A stretch of DNA of 41,248 bases from an uncultured Intestinimonas sp. (GCF_944387245.1 NZ_CALXEE010000007.1:1-41248), one strand, 5' to 3'; shown: positions 34,170 to 41,248, counted from the stretch's first letter. The notes: generated by a model from the sequence alone, not told the origin. Translations and numbers: made by a program.

Positions 34170-34380
34170 TGCGGCGATACCCCCTGTCATAGTAGCGTTC
34201 ACACAGGACGGCCAGATCCCTGGCCTCCCGCCACATGACCGTGAGCATGCGGATTCTGCCCTCCATGGTGCTCCTCTGGTCAGGGTCCAGCTCCGGCAGC
34301 TGCGCCTGTAGTTCCCTCAGGCGTTGCCGGAGAACCGTTGCCCGGGCCCGATATTCGATGGAAATCTCAATCAGTGTCAT
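34150..34380 (-). CDS. Small helical protein, unrecognised
   Basis: A 76-residue protein, MTLIEISIEYRARATVLRQR at the start, then LRELQAQLPELDPDQRSTME and GRIRMLTVMWREARDLAVL, a predicted helical hairpin ending in a Tyr/Arg-rich tail. I do not recognise a named family but similar proteins precede sigma-like genes in Clostridia mobile elements. It overlaps both neighbours (14 bases upstream, 20 downstream), which supports translation as part of the three-gene unit. Confidence 0.6.
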   Translation of the reverse strand: MTLIEISIEYRARATVLRQRLRELQAQLPELDPDQRSTMEGRIRMLTVMWREARDLAVLCERYYDRGYRRNGKYTL

Positions 34381-34567
34381 CGTTTGCTCTCTCGTCCTCC
34401 AACCCTTGTTGTTCTGCGGCGCAGGCCGAACACAGGCGGCCGCCGTTCTCCCGGAGAACGGGGTCATACCGGTACAGCTCCCCGCCGCAGCGCCGGCAGT
34501 AGGCCGCCGGCCTTGCGCGCTGGACGTCCCGCAGCGGGTACGCCCGGGTCCTCCCTCTCGTCGTCAT
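34367..34567 (-). CDS. Small zinc-ribbon protein
   Basis: A 66-residue protein with two Cys pairs, AYCRRCGGELYRYDP and LCSACAAEQQG, spaced like a zinc ribbon, and an acidic tail. It begins MTTRGRTRAYPLRDVQRARP. The start at 34567 has GGGGAGGA a few bases upstream. It is first of three overlapping small genes ending with the sigma-region-4 HTH protein. Function unknown; the pattern is that of accessory or phage-derived DNA. Confidence 0.65.
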   Translation of the reverse strand: MTTRGRTRAYPLRDVQRARPAAYCRRCGGELYRYDPVLRENGGRLCSACAAEQQGLEDERANDDTD

Positions 34568-34608
34568 GCTCCTCCCCAAAAAAGTTGCACGTTTTTTTCT
34601 TTTACCTG

Positions 34609-34637
34609 TTGACAATCAGCCTCCTTTCTGCTAGAAT
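34609..34637 (+). promoter_or_regulatory. tRNA operon promoter
   Basis: TTGACA (34609-34614), 17-base spacer, TAGAAT (34632-34637), about 33 bases before tRNA-Thr. Confidence 0.85.
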
Positions 34638-34670
34638 AAACGTCGCTGCGGACGAGCGCACATCTCATCT

Positions 34671-34746
34671 GCTGGTGTAGCTCAGCTGGTAGAGCAGCTG
34701 ATTTGTAATCAGCAGGTCGGGGGTTCGAATCCGTCCACCAGCTCCA
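34671..34746 (+). tRNA. tRNA-Thr (anticodon UGU)
   Basis: Acceptor GCTGGTG pairs with CACCAGC, discriminator T, encoded CCA at 34744-34746. D-arm GCTCAGCTGGTAGAGC, anticodon stem CTGAT/ATCAG with loop TTTGTAA (anticodon TGT), T-arm GGGGGTTCGAATCCGTC. Confidence 0.97.
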
Positions 34747-34757
34747 CAACTTCATAT

Positions 34758-34842
34758 GGAGGAGTTCCCGAGTGGCCAAAGGGGGCAGACTGTAAATCTG
34801 TTGTCGTCGACTTCGGTGGTTCGAATCCACCCTCCTCCACCA
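34758..34842 (+). tRNA. tRNA-Tyr (anticodon GUA)
   Basis: A class II tRNA of 85 nt. Acceptor GGAGGAG pairs with CTCCTCC, discriminator A, encoded CCA at 34840-34842. The anticodon loop is CTGTAAA (anticodon GTA), followed by a long variable arm and T-arm GGTGGTTCGAATCCACC. Confidence 0.97.
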
Positions 34843-34881
34843 GAAAAACGGTAACCCCGTCAGGGGTTGCCGTTTTTCTTT
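34843..34881 (+). terminator. Terminator of the tRNA operon
   Basis: Stem 34843-34858 with 34863-34878, loop GTCA, then CTTT. It starts directly after the CCA of tRNA-Tyr. A nearly identical copy occurs at 35028-35060. Confidence 0.88.
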
Positions 34882-34884
34882 CAC

Positions 34885-34972
34885 GAGGGTGGATTCGAAA
34901 GCCGGCTCTTGGCGGTGCGCCGGTGGCGCGCCGCAACCGGCGTGGCTTTTCCGCAGAAAAGCGAATCCACCC
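34885..34972. repeat. Element bounded by inverted tRNA-Tyr 3' sequence
   Basis: GAGGGTGGATTCGAA at 34885-34899 is the exact reverse complement of tRNA-Tyr bases 34820-34834. At the other end CGAATCCACCC (34962-34972) repeats the same tRNA sequence in direct orientation. The 60 bases between are GC-rich with overlapping dyads (GCCGG, GGCGCGCC). Confidence 0.7.
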
Positions 34973-35027
34973 GACTGCCCCCCGTTTCTATCTTTCTGAC
35001 AAGATGTGTCCTCTCGCTTTCCATTTC

Positions 35028-35060
35028 CGGTGACCCCGTCAGGGGTTGCCGTTTTTCTTT
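35028..35060 (+). repeat. Second copy of the tRNA terminator
   Basis: A 33-base sequence that differs from 34849-34881 at one position only (GGTGACC for GGTAACC). It lies 179 bases downstream with no tRNA in front of it, which suggests that a tRNA-plus-terminator unit was duplicated and lost. Confidence 0.75.
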
Positions 35061-35191
35061 TCCAAATATTTTTCACCTCTCTTTATATAGAACAAATGTT
35101 CTATATTGTGCATGTATCATAGCACCATTTCGATACCACCGTCAATGCAACTTTCCGTTTTTTTCCTCGTTCCCTCCCCGGAAAAGTACGC

Positions 35192-35230
35192 AAAAAAGGA
35201 CCGCCGTTCTCTCGAACAGCGGTCCTTTTT
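35192..35230 (-). terminator. Terminator after rnjA
   Basis: Stem 35192-35209 with 35213-35230 (one mismatch), and a T-run on the minus strand; A/T runs on both sides make it usable in both directions. Confidence 0.88.
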
Positions 35231-35245
35231 CATTTCGATTGGTCC

Positions 35246-36904
35246 TCAGACCTCCATGATAACAGGCAGGATCATGGGGTTGCGCTTGGTCTTCTTGTAG
35301 AGGAAACCGGACAGGTCGCTCTTGATCTCGCCCTTGATGGCGGACCAGTCGGTGGTATGGGTGCGCTCGCAGCGCTCCAGGGCCTCCACGGCCACCCGGC
35401 GCAGCTCCTCCATGAGCCCCTCGGACTCCTTGACATATACAAAGCCACGGGTGATGATGTCGGGGCCGGAGACCACGGCGCCGTTCTCGCCGGACATGGA
35501 GGTGACCACCACGATCATGCCGTCCTCGGCCAGGTGCTTCCGGTCACGGAGGACCACGCTGCCCACGTCACCCACGCCGTAGCCGTCCACAAAGACCTTG
35601 CCGGCAGGGACGGTACCGTTGAGCTTGATGGAGTTCTGGGTGACCTCGATGACCTTGCCGATGTCGCTGATGATGATGCGGCGGGGGTCCATCCCCATCT
35701 CCTGGGCCAGCTTGGCGTGGATCTTCAGGTGGCGCTGCTCACCGTGGACGGGGATGAAGAACTTGGGCTTGACCAGGGCGTGGATGATCTTCAGCTCATC
35801 GGCGCAGGCGTGGCCGGAGACGTGGAGCTCACCGGTCCGCTCGTTGACCACCTCGGCCCCCTTGCGGTAGAGCTCGTTGATGACGTTGCCGATGGAGTTC
35901 TCATTGCCGGGGATGGCGGAGGCGGAGAGGATGACCCGGTCGCCGGCCTGGATGTCCACCTGCTTGTGGGTGGAGAAGGCCATACGGGTGAGGGCGGACA
36001 TGGTCTCGCCCTGACTGCCGGTGGTGATGATACACACCTTGTTCTTGGGCAGGCCCTTGATGTGGTTGACGTCCACCAGGGTGCCCTCGGGGATGTTCAT
36101 ATAGCCCAGCTCGGTGGAGACCCGCAGGGCGTTCTCCATGCTCCGGCCGGTGACGGCCACCTTCCGGCCGTACTTGGCGGCTACCGAGATGACCTGCTGG
36201 ATGCGGTCCACGTTGGAGGCGAAGGTGGTGACGATGATGCGCTGGTCGCAGCCCCGGAAGAGGGCGTCAAAGGAGGCGCCCACGCACCGCTCGCTCTTGG
36301 TGTAGCCGGGGCGCTCCACGTTGGTGGAGTCGCACAGCAGGGCCAGAACCCCCTTCTTGCCCAGCTCGCCCAGCCGGGCCAGGTCGATCATGCCGCCCTG
36401 GATGGGGGTGGAGTCGATCTTGAAGTCGCCGGTGTGGATGACGGTGCCGATGGGGGTCTTGATGGCGAAGGCCACGGCGTCAGCGATGGAGTGGTTGACG
36501 TGGATGAACTCCACCGAGAACTTGCCCGCCTTGACCACCTCGCCGGCCTCGCAGGTGATGAGCTTGGTCTTATCCAGGAGCCGGTGCTCCTCCAGCTTCA
36601 GCTTCACAAGGCCGGCGGTCATACGGGTGGCGTAGATGGGGGCGTTGACGCTGCGCAGCAGATAGGGGATGGAACCGATGTGGTCCTCATGGCCGTGGGT
36701 GAGGAAGATGCCCCGGATCTTGTCCTGGTTCTTGATGAGATAGGTGAAGTCGGGGATGACCACGTCGATGCCGTACATGTCGTCGTCGGGGAAACCCATG
36801 CCCACGTCCACCACGATGATGTCGCCGCCGTACTCATATACCGTCAGGTTCTTGCCAATCTCGTTGAGACCGCCCAGAGAAATGATCTTCAGTTTTTCTG
36901 CCAT
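35246..36904 (-). CDS. rnjA: Ribonuclease J
   Basis: A 552-residue metallo-beta-lactamase/beta-CASP RNase with 5'-3' exonuclease and endonuclease action, central to mRNA decay in Gram-positives. It has the zinc motif LTHGHEDHIG (residues 68-77), VNHSIADAVAF, HTGDFKID with the metal-bridging Asp, the beta-CASP motifs CDSTNVERPG and ATFASNVDRIQQ (seen as TTFASNVDRIQQ), GSQGETMSAL, and HVSGHACADELK with PVHGEQRHL. The C-terminal oligomerisation domain is present and the length is normal. A ribosome binding site GGAGTG lies upstream of the ATG. No partner gene is adjacent. Confidence 0.96.
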   Translation of the reverse strand: MAEKLKIISLGGLNEIGKNLTVYEYGGDIIVVDVGMGFPDDDMYGIDVVIPDFTYLIKNQDKIRGIFLTHGHEDHIGSIPYLLRSVNAPIYATRMTAGLVKLKLEEHRLLDKTKLITCEAGEVVKAGKFSVEFIHVNHSIADAVAFAIKTPIGTVIHTGDFKIDSTPIQGGMIDLARLGELGKKGVLALLCDSTNVERPGYTKSERCVGASFDALFRGCDQRIIVTTFASNVDRIQQVISVAAKYGRKVAVTGRSMENALRVSTELGYMNIPEGTLVDVNHIKGLPKNKVCIITTGSQGETMSALTRMAFSTHKQVDIQAGDRVILSASAIPGNENSIGNVINELYRKGAEVVNERTGELHVSGHACADELKIIHALVKPKFFIPVHGEQRHLKIHAKLAQEMGMDPRRIIISDIGKVIEVTQNSIKLNGTVPAGKVFVDGYGVGDVGSVVLRDRKHLAEDGMIVVVTSMSGENGAVVSGPDIITRGFVYVKESEGLMEELRRVAVEALERCERTHTTDWSAIKGEIKSDLSGFLYKKTKRNPMILPVIMEV

Positions 36905-37221
36905 AAAAGTACGCTTACACTCCTTTTTTCAGTCGATGGATGGAAGGGATGCAGGCACAGGGGCGCAGCAAAACAAAGCCAGAGATCCGCTCCGCGCTTT
37001 CCGGCCCTGCCTCGCCGGAAAAAGAGAGCGCTCCCCCGCTGGAAGCCGCGACGCCCTATCCTGTTTTTGCCTTATAATCAGTGCCGGAGCACATAAAGCC
37101 ATAAAAAGACGGTCCGTCCCCACCGTCGGAGCGGCGGGGGAAAATGACCCATTACGCGTAGTATACCACATCCCACAGGGAAAGTATACAAGAAATTTGT
37201 CCGTTCCCCCATCGGGAAGGA
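36905..37221. other. Intergenic region between rnjA and the B12 riboswitch
   Basis: No gene is convincing here. On the minus strand two TATACT boxes (plus-strand AGTATA at about 37159 and 37182) could start rnjA, giving a leader of about 250 nt, but neither has a clear -35 box. The leader contains short dyads (for example around 37118-37140) and no riboswitch I recognise. Confidence 0.4.
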
Positions 37222-37250
37222 TTGCGCTTCCAGTGGAGATATGCTATACT
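37222..37250 (+). promoter_or_regulatory. Promoter of the B12 uptake operon
   Basis: TTGCGC (37222-37227), 17-base spacer, TATACT (37245-37250), just upstream of the riboswitch. Confidence 0.65.
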
Positions 37251-37267
37251 GGCCGTGCTGAACTGAA

Positions 37268-37514
37268 TATGCTGCGTCTGGTGGAGCAATGCGCTCTGAA
37301 AAGGGAAGCGGGGTGAGAGTCCCCCACAGCTACCACTACTGTGTGAGGCGACAACTGGCCATATGCCACTGTGTAAACGGGAAGGCGGCCACGCGGATGA
37401 ACCGAAAGTCAGGAGACCTGCCAGACTGCAATACGGGGGAGATTTTCCGGGTTAGGGGAAATTGCCTTACTTTCAGGATCTTGCTCTGTATGCAATTCAG
37501 GGCAGGATTTTTTT
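37268..37514 (+). ncRNA. Cobalamin riboswitch with terminator
   Basis: The AdoCbl/cobalamin core is clear: AAGCGGGGTGAGAGTCCCCC and ACAGCTACC (37304-37337), the GCCACTG element (about 37364), GGGAAGGCGGCCACGCGGAT (37380-37398) and the B12 box AGTCAGGAGACCTGCC (37407-37422). The expression platform is a terminator: 37478-37488 pairs with 37498-37508 over 11 bp, followed by seven T residues. B12 binding should stop transcription of the downstream B12 uptake genes. Confidence 0.95.
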
Positions 37515-37548
37515 ATTTCCCATCCGGGAAGAGAAAGGAAGGCATCCC

Positions 37549-38673
37549 ATGAAAAACCTGTGGAAACGCACCGCCTGCGGCCTGTTGGCCGCCCTGATGC
37601 TGCTGGGCGCCGGCTGCTCCGGCCAGCCCGCAGCATCTCCCGCCCCAGCTGAGACCACACCCGTCCCCTCCGAGACGGCGGAACAGGCCAAGACCACCAC
37701 CTTTGTGGACGATCTGGGCCGGGAGCTGGAGCTGGAGCTGCCCATCACCCGGGCCTGTGTCGCCAACCGCTACAACAACGAGCTCATCCGGGCCGTGGGC
37801 GCCGGAGACTGCGTGGTGGGCGTGGACATCTACACCTCCCAGGACAGCGTGTACTGGCCCCAGTTCGGCGAGGACGAGACCTTCGGCAAGGACGAGTACG
37901 ACTATGAGAAGATCGTCTCCCTGGACCCCCAGGTCCTGATCGTGCCCAAAAACGGCAAGGTGGAGGAGTCCATCGAGGCCCTGGAGCCCTTCGGCATCCA
38001 GGTGGTGGTTATCACCGGCTGGGACAACTCCGACGTGCCCAAGCAGATCCGCCTGTGCGGGACCCTGTTCGGCAAGGAGGAGCAGGCCGAGGAGCTGGTG
38101 GACTTCTATCAGGGTCCGGTGGACTACATCAATCAGCAGCTCCAGCAGGTGACGGAGCGCAAGACGGTCTACTGGGAGTACGGCGGCGACTACACCACCT
38201 GCATCCCCGGCACCTCCAATGACGGCTGGCACAACATGATCCTCATGGCCGGCGGCGAGAACATCTTCGGGGACGCCTCTCTGGCCGGCAAGGACATCGA
38301 CCCCGAGCAGATCCTCCTGGCCGATCCCGACCTCATCGTGAAGATCTACGCCGGCGAGGTGGTGGGCAACAGCGGCGTCTTTACCGCCCCGCCTCAGGAG
38401 GAGTTCGCCGCCAAGGCGGAGGAGATGCTCAAGCGGGAGGGCTGGAAGGACCTGACTGCGGTGAAGGAGGGTAATTTCTACCTCAATACCGCCTTTATGA
38501 GCGGCGGCCTGGGCAAGATGATCGGCGCGGCCTACATGGCCAAGTGGCTCTATCCCGACCTAATGACCGAACTGGACCCGGACGCCATCTTCACCCAGTG
38601 GATGGCCTATCAGGGCTTTACCCCCAACGCCCCCCACTACTACCATGTGCCCGCCCAGGATGCCGTCTCCTGA
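37549..38673 (+). CDS. btuF: Cobalamin ABC transporter binding lipoprotein (BtuF-like)
   Basis: A 374-residue lipoprotein: the signal CGLLAALMLLGAGCSG has a lipobox cysteine, a Pro/Thr/Glu linker follows, and then the periplasmic-binding-protein fold of the metal/B12 class (TFVDDLGRELELELPITRAC; YEKIVSLDPQVLIVPKNGKV; AGGENIFGDASLAGKDIDPE). The fold alone would also fit siderophore uptake; the cobalamin riboswitch directly upstream makes B12 or corrinoids the probable ligand. I chose ATG 37549, preceded by AAAGGAAGG. Its end overlaps the permease gene by 29 bases. Confidence 0.85.
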   Translation: MKNLWKRTACGLLAALMLLGAGCSGQPAASPAPAETTPVPSETAEQAKTTTFVDDLGRELELELPITRACVANRYNNELIRAVGAGDCVVGVDIYTSQDSVYWPQFGEDETFGKDEYDYEKIVSLDPQVLIVPKNGKVEESIEALEPFGIQVVVITGWDNSDVPKQIRLCGTLFGKEEQAEELVDFYQGPVDYINQQLQQVTERKTVYWEYGGDYTTCIPGTSNDGWHNMILMAGGENIFGDASLAGKDIDPEQILLADPDLIVKIYAGEVVGNSGVFTAPPQEEFAAKAEEMLKREGWKDLTAVKEGNFYLNTAFMSGGLGKMIGAAYMAKWLYPDLMTELDPDAIFTQWMAYQGFTPNAPHYYHVPAQDAVS

Positions 38674-39748
38674 GCAGAAGGCCCGGACCACGTCGCTGAG
38701 CGGACGCTACCTGGCCCTGCGGGCACGGAAACGGCTGTGGCTGTGCCTGGCAGTCCTGCTGCTCCTGGCCGCCGCCCTGGCCGCCTGCTGCATGGGGGTG
38801 GCCGACCTGACCCCCGGCCGGCTGCTCGCCACCTGGCTGCCGCCCCTGCGCCCCCTTCTGGGGAGCGCCCCCCTCACAGAGACGGAACAAAACGTCCTGC
38901 TGATGCTGCGGCTGCCACGTGTGGCCATGGCGGTGGTGGCCGGGGCCGGATTGGGCTGCACCGGCACCGTGATGCAGGCCATCACGGGAAATGCCATGGC
39001 CAGCCCCTTCACCACCGGCCTCTCCAACGCCGCCGCCCTGGGCGCGGCGCTGGTGGTCCTCTTCGGCGGCTTCCCGGTCTATCTCCAGGAGAGCGCCATG
39101 GTCCTGGCGGCCTTTATCATGACCATGCTGTGCGCCGCGCTGGTCTACGGCATCTCCTCCCTGCGGGGCCTTGGGCCGGAGACCCTGGTCCTCACCGGCA
39201 TCGCCCTCAACTACCTCTTCAGTGCCGTCAACTCCAGCATGCAGTACATCGCCAACGAGCAGCAGCTCCCCGCCATCATCCACTGGACCTTCGGCAGTCT
39301 CACCGGCGGCAGCTGGTGGGACGTCGCCATCATGGCCCTCTTCCTGGCGGCGGTCTACCCTCTCTTCGCCTCCCGGGCCTGGGCCATGAACCTCATGTCC
39401 TCCAACGGCGACGAGAGCGCCGCCGCCCTGGGGGTCCACGTGCGCAACACCCGCCTGGTCCTGGGGGTGGGCATGGCCTTTCTCACCGCCTCCGTGGTCA
39501 GCTTCACCGGCATCATCGGCTTTGTGGGGCTGGTGGCCCCCCATATTGCCCGCTTCCTCATGGGGGGAGACCACCGGTATCTCCTCCCCTTCTCCGCCCT
39601 GTGCGGGTCCATTCTGGTGCTCGTCGCCGACACCGTGGGGCGGGTGGCCTTCTCCCCCACCACCCTGCCGGTGGGGATCGTCGTCTCATACGTGGGGGTT
39701 CCCCTCTTCCTGTACCTCATTCTGAGAGAGAGGTGGGGCAGAGCATGA
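38645..39748 (+). CDS. btuC: Cobalamin ABC transporter permease (BtuC/FecCD family)
   Basis: A 367-residue permease with about ten helices. Family marks: RLPRVAMAVVAGAGLGCTGT, QAITGNAMASPFTTGLSNAA, the coupling loop around ALGVHVRNTRLVLGVGMAFL, and the C-terminal FVGLVAPHIARFLMGGDHRY and LPVGIVVSYVGVPLFLYLIL. The first ATG at 38645 overlaps btuF; an ATG at 38660 is an equally good start. It ends in ATGA, shared with the ATPase gene. Substrate is inferred from the riboswitch. Confidence 0.88.
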   Translation: MCPPRMPSPEQKARTTSLSGRYLALRARKRLWLCLAVLLLLAAALAACCMGVADLTPGRLLATWLPPLRPLLGSAPLTETEQNVLLMLRLPRVAMAVVAGAGLGCTGTVMQAITGNAMASPFTTGLSNAAALGAALVVLFGGFPVYLQESAMVLAAFIMTMLCAALVYGISSLRGLGPETLVLTGIALNYLFSAVNSSMQYIANEQQLPAIIHWTFGSLTGGSWWDVAIMALFLAAVYPLFASRAWAMNLMSSNGDESAAALGVHVRNTRLVLGVGMAFLTASVVSFTGIIGFVGLVAPHIARFLMGGDHRYLLPFSALCGSILVLVADTVGRVAFSPTTLPVGIVVSYVGVPLFLYLILRERWGRA

Positions 39749-40533
39749 GCGCTTTGGAACTCTCCGGGCTCTCCTTCTCTTACCGGCAGCACCCCGTCTT
39801 CCACAGCATCTGTCTTTCTGTGGAGGAGGGCCACTTCTGCGCCCTGCTGGGGTCAAACGGCGCCGGAAAGACCACCCTGCTCAAATGTGTCAACCACCTG
39901 CTCCGGCCAAGCGAAGGCCGGGTGCTGTGGCGCGGGATGGACACCGGCCGTCTCACCATGCGGGAGCGGGCCCGGATCTACGGCTACGTCCCCCAGAACA
40001 CCCAGGCCAGAGCGGGACTCAACGTCTTTGAGACCGTCCTCTCCGGCCGCCTCCCCCACATGGGCCACCGGGCCTCCCCCGCCGACGTGAACGAGGTCTC
40101 CTCCCTGTTGGAGGAGCTGGGTCTGGCAGAGCTGGCCTTCCGCCCCCTCCACCAGCTCAGCGGCGGGGAGCGGCAGCGGGTGCTCATCGCCCGGGCCCTG
40201 GCCCAGGCCCCGGAGGTGCTGCTGCTGGACGAGCCCATCAGCAGTCTGGATCTCCGGTATCAGTACGAGATCATGGACCTGCTGCGCCGGGTCTCCCAGG
40301 AGCGGGGACTCACCGTGGTGGCCGTCCTCCATGACCTGAACATGGCGGTGGAGTACGCCGACGAGCTGGCTCTTCTGAAAGCCGGACAGCTTTACGCCAA
40401 GGGGACGCCCCGACAAGTACTGACGGAACAGGCCGTGGAGGATGTATTCGGCATCCGCATGGAGCTGATGACTATAAAGGGCCGTTCTGTCCTGCTGCCG
40501 GTCCGGGACGCCGTGGCACCCTCTTCCCCGTGA
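39745..40533 (+). CDS. btuD: Cobalamin ABC transporter ATPase (BtuD-like)
   Basis: A 262-residue ATPase of the FepC/BtuD class. Walker A is LGSNGAGKTTLLKCVNHLL (about residue 36), the Q-loop YGYVPQNTQARAGLNVFETV, signature LSGGERQRVLIARALAQAPE, Walker B VLLLDEPISSLDL and the H-loop VAVLHDLNMAVEYAD. It overlaps btuC by four bases (ATGA), so permease and ATPase are translated together. Confidence 0.9.
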   Translation: MSALELSGLSFSYRQHPVFHSICLSVEEGHFCALLGSNGAGKTTLLKCVNHLLRPSEGRVLWRGMDTGRLTMRERARIYGYVPQNTQARAGLNVFETVLSGRLPHMGHRASPADVNEVSSLLEELGLAELAFRPLHQLSGGERQRVLIARALAQAPEVLLLDEPISSLDLRYQYEIMDLLRRVSQERGLTVVAVLHDLNMAVEYADELALLKAGQLYAKGTPRQVLTEQAVEDVFGIRMELMTIKGRSVLLPVRDAVAPSSP

Positions 40534-40541
40534 TCTTCTCC

Positions 40542-40570
40542 TTTTCAAGGGGCACTCCTTATGCTACAAT
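40542..40570 (+). promoter_or_regulatory. Promoter of the DUF1653 gene
   Basis: TTTTCA (40542-40547), 17-base spacer, TACAAT (40565-40570), about 35 bases before the ATG. It follows the btuD stop closely; I see no strong terminator between them. Confidence 0.55.
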
Positions 40571-40607
40571 GGAGGGGCCATTCTGACTTTTGAGAGGAGC
40601 TGTCTGC

Positions 40608-40829
40608 ATGGAGGAGATCCGGCCCGGCCGTTACCGCCACTTCAAGGGGAAGGAGTACCGGGTGCTCTACACCGCCCGCCACTCCGAGACCCTGGAGCCC
40701 ATGGTGGTCTACCAGGCCCTCTACGGGGAGCGGGGCATCTGGATCCGCCCCGCCGCCATGTGGGGGGAGCATGTGGAGCGGGAGGGCTATTCCGGCCCCC
40801 GCTTCACCTATCTGGGCGAGGAGGCGTGA
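40608..40829 (+). CDS. DUF1653 family protein
   Basis: A 73-residue cytoplasmic protein that is a single DUF1653 domain: RPGRYRHFKGKEYRVLYTAR, then HSETLEPMVVYQALYGERGI and WIRPAAMWGEHVE, nearly the whole length. The family is widespread in bacteria, without a known function. The ATG at 40608 has GAGAGGAG upstream. The next gene starts three bases after its stop. Confidence 0.92.
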   Translation: MEEIRPGRYRHFKGKEYRVLYTARHSETLEPMVVYQALYGERGIWIRPAAMWGEHVEREGYSGPRFTYLGEEA

Positions 40830-40832
40830 ATC

Positions 40833-41165
40833 GTGAACATCCAGATCTTTGGCAAAAACAAGTGTTTTGACACCAAGAAGGCCCAGCGGTACTTCAAGGA
40901 GCGGGGCGTGAAATTCCAGGCCATCGACCTTCTGAAGTACGGCATCAGCCGAGGCGAGCTCACCAGCGTGAAGAACGCGGTGGGGCTGGAGGCCCTGCTG
41001 GACCCCAAGGCCGCCGACGCCGCCCTGGTGACCTACCTGGCCTACGACGAGGACAAGCTGGAAAAGCTGCTGGAGGACCCCAAGCTCCTCCGCACCCCCA
41101 TCGTCCGCAACGGGAAGCAGGCCACCGTGGGCTACTGCCCCGAGGTGTGGAAGACCTGGACCTAA
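40833..41165 (+). CDS. ArsC/Spx family thioredoxin-fold protein
   Basis: A 110-residue protein of the ArsC family (arsenate reductase/Spx/YffB type). The N-terminal IFGKNKCFDTKKAQRYFKER holds the single Cys of the family, followed by GVKFQAIDLLKYGISRGELT; RTPIVRNGKQATVGYCPEVW is the usual end. There is no second N-terminal Cys, so it is not a CXXC Spx redox switch, and true arsenate reduction cannot be assumed. It starts with GTG at 40833, coupled to the DUF1653 gene, whose GAGGAGG end supplies the ribosome binding site. Confidence 0.88.
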   Translation: MNIQIFGKNKCFDTKKAQRYFKERGVKFQAIDLLKYGISRGELTSVKNAVGLEALLDPKAADAALVTYLAYDEDKLEKLLEDPKLLRTPIVRNGKQATVGYCPEVWKTWT

Positions 41166-41177
41166 CGCCGCCGCACC

Positions 41178-41248
41178 AGTGAATTGTCAAACTAAGTGCA
41201 ACAGGAATTGAGCTCGAAGTCCCATAATTCCTGAGCAGAATGGAAGTT
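41178..41248. mobile_element. Possible insertion-sequence end
   Basis: After the ArsC stop the sequence changes abruptly to a lower-GC stretch beginning GAATTGTCAAACTAAGTGCA. On the other strand this reads GTTGCACTTAGTTTGACAAT, which resembles terminal repeats of IS30-family elements as I remember them. The window ends before any transposase could be seen. Confidence 0.3.

Noticed and set aside
34709-34936. Open frame on the minus strand across both tRNA genes containing GGFEPPK- and DGFEPPTC-like peptides
   Set aside because: This is the familiar false protein from the antisense of tRNA T-arms; it overlaps two certain tRNA genes.
40833-41165. Naming the ArsC-family gene arsC or spx
   Set aside because: Only one N-terminal cysteine is present, no ars genes are nearby, and the family contains proteins with several roles.

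Overview
The window is GC-rich (about 60% or more by eye) Gram-positive DNA with dense operons, strong AGGAGG-type ribosome binding sites, frequent GTG/TTG starts and short perfect-hairpin terminators. Gene content (RNase J, PhoU/PstSCAB/PhoBR, BlaI/M56 pair, stalk-domain exported protein, Firmicute-style eut operon, DUF1846, DUF1653) and the palindromic intergenic repeats suggest a gut Clostridia, most likely Oscillospiraceae (Flavonifractor/Pseudoflavonifractor/Lawsonibacter-like). That placement is inference from gene content, not from a marker-gene comparison.

Layout. 1-1214: class II aldolase and a YcxB-like membrane protein. 1227-2764: a promoter, an unassigned ~110-nt leader or small RNA ending in a terminator, then a TlyC/CorC-type CBS membrane protein. 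2772-7609 (minus): CTP synthase, then a BlaI repressor/M56 sensor-protease pair with a perfect inverted-repeat operator over its promoter. 7638-10584 (minus): DUF1846 protein and an exported two-repeat stalk-domain protein. 10670-13380 (plus): Tex and a small HExxH metallopeptidase. 13382-14081: divergent HTH regulator and PH/GRAM-like gene with palindromic operators between them.

14157-24890 (minus): a bacterial microcompartment ethanolamine operon, in transcription order an iron alcohol dehydrogenase (eutG/pduQ type), eutA, eutB, eutC, eutL, eutE, eutM (with an in-frame 100-residue N-terminal extension), eutT, a TIGR02536-like gene, eutN, eutH, eutQ. Ethanolamine enters (EutH), is split to acetaldehyde by B12-dependent EutBC (reactivated by EutA; cofactor made by EutT), and acetaldehyde is oxidised (EutE) or reduced (EutG) inside an EutL/M/N shell. 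Three junctions (B/C, C/L, L/E) hold palindromic repeat DNA, and two of these also keep a diverged second copy of the 3' end of the gene just upstream, which supplies the ribosome binding site of the next gene. This is the most unusual structure in the window.

25032-31404 (minus): complete pstS-C-A-B-phoU-phoB-phoR phosphate locus, with 11-bp-spaced TTTACA Pho-box-like repeats upstream of pstS. 31531-34567 (minus): HAD phosphatase, sigma-54 (rpoN) and three tiny genes including a sigma-region-4 HTH protein, of mobile-element character. 34609-35060 (plus): tRNA-Thr(UGU) and tRNA-Tyr(GUA), then inverted tRNA-end sequence and a duplicated terminator. 35192-36904 (minus): RNase J. 37222-40533 (plus): cobalamin riboswitch and btuFCD-like B12 uptake operon, which fits the B12 need of the eut pathway. 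40542-41165: DUF1653 and ArsC-family genes. The last ~70 bases differ in character and may be the edge of an insertion sequence.
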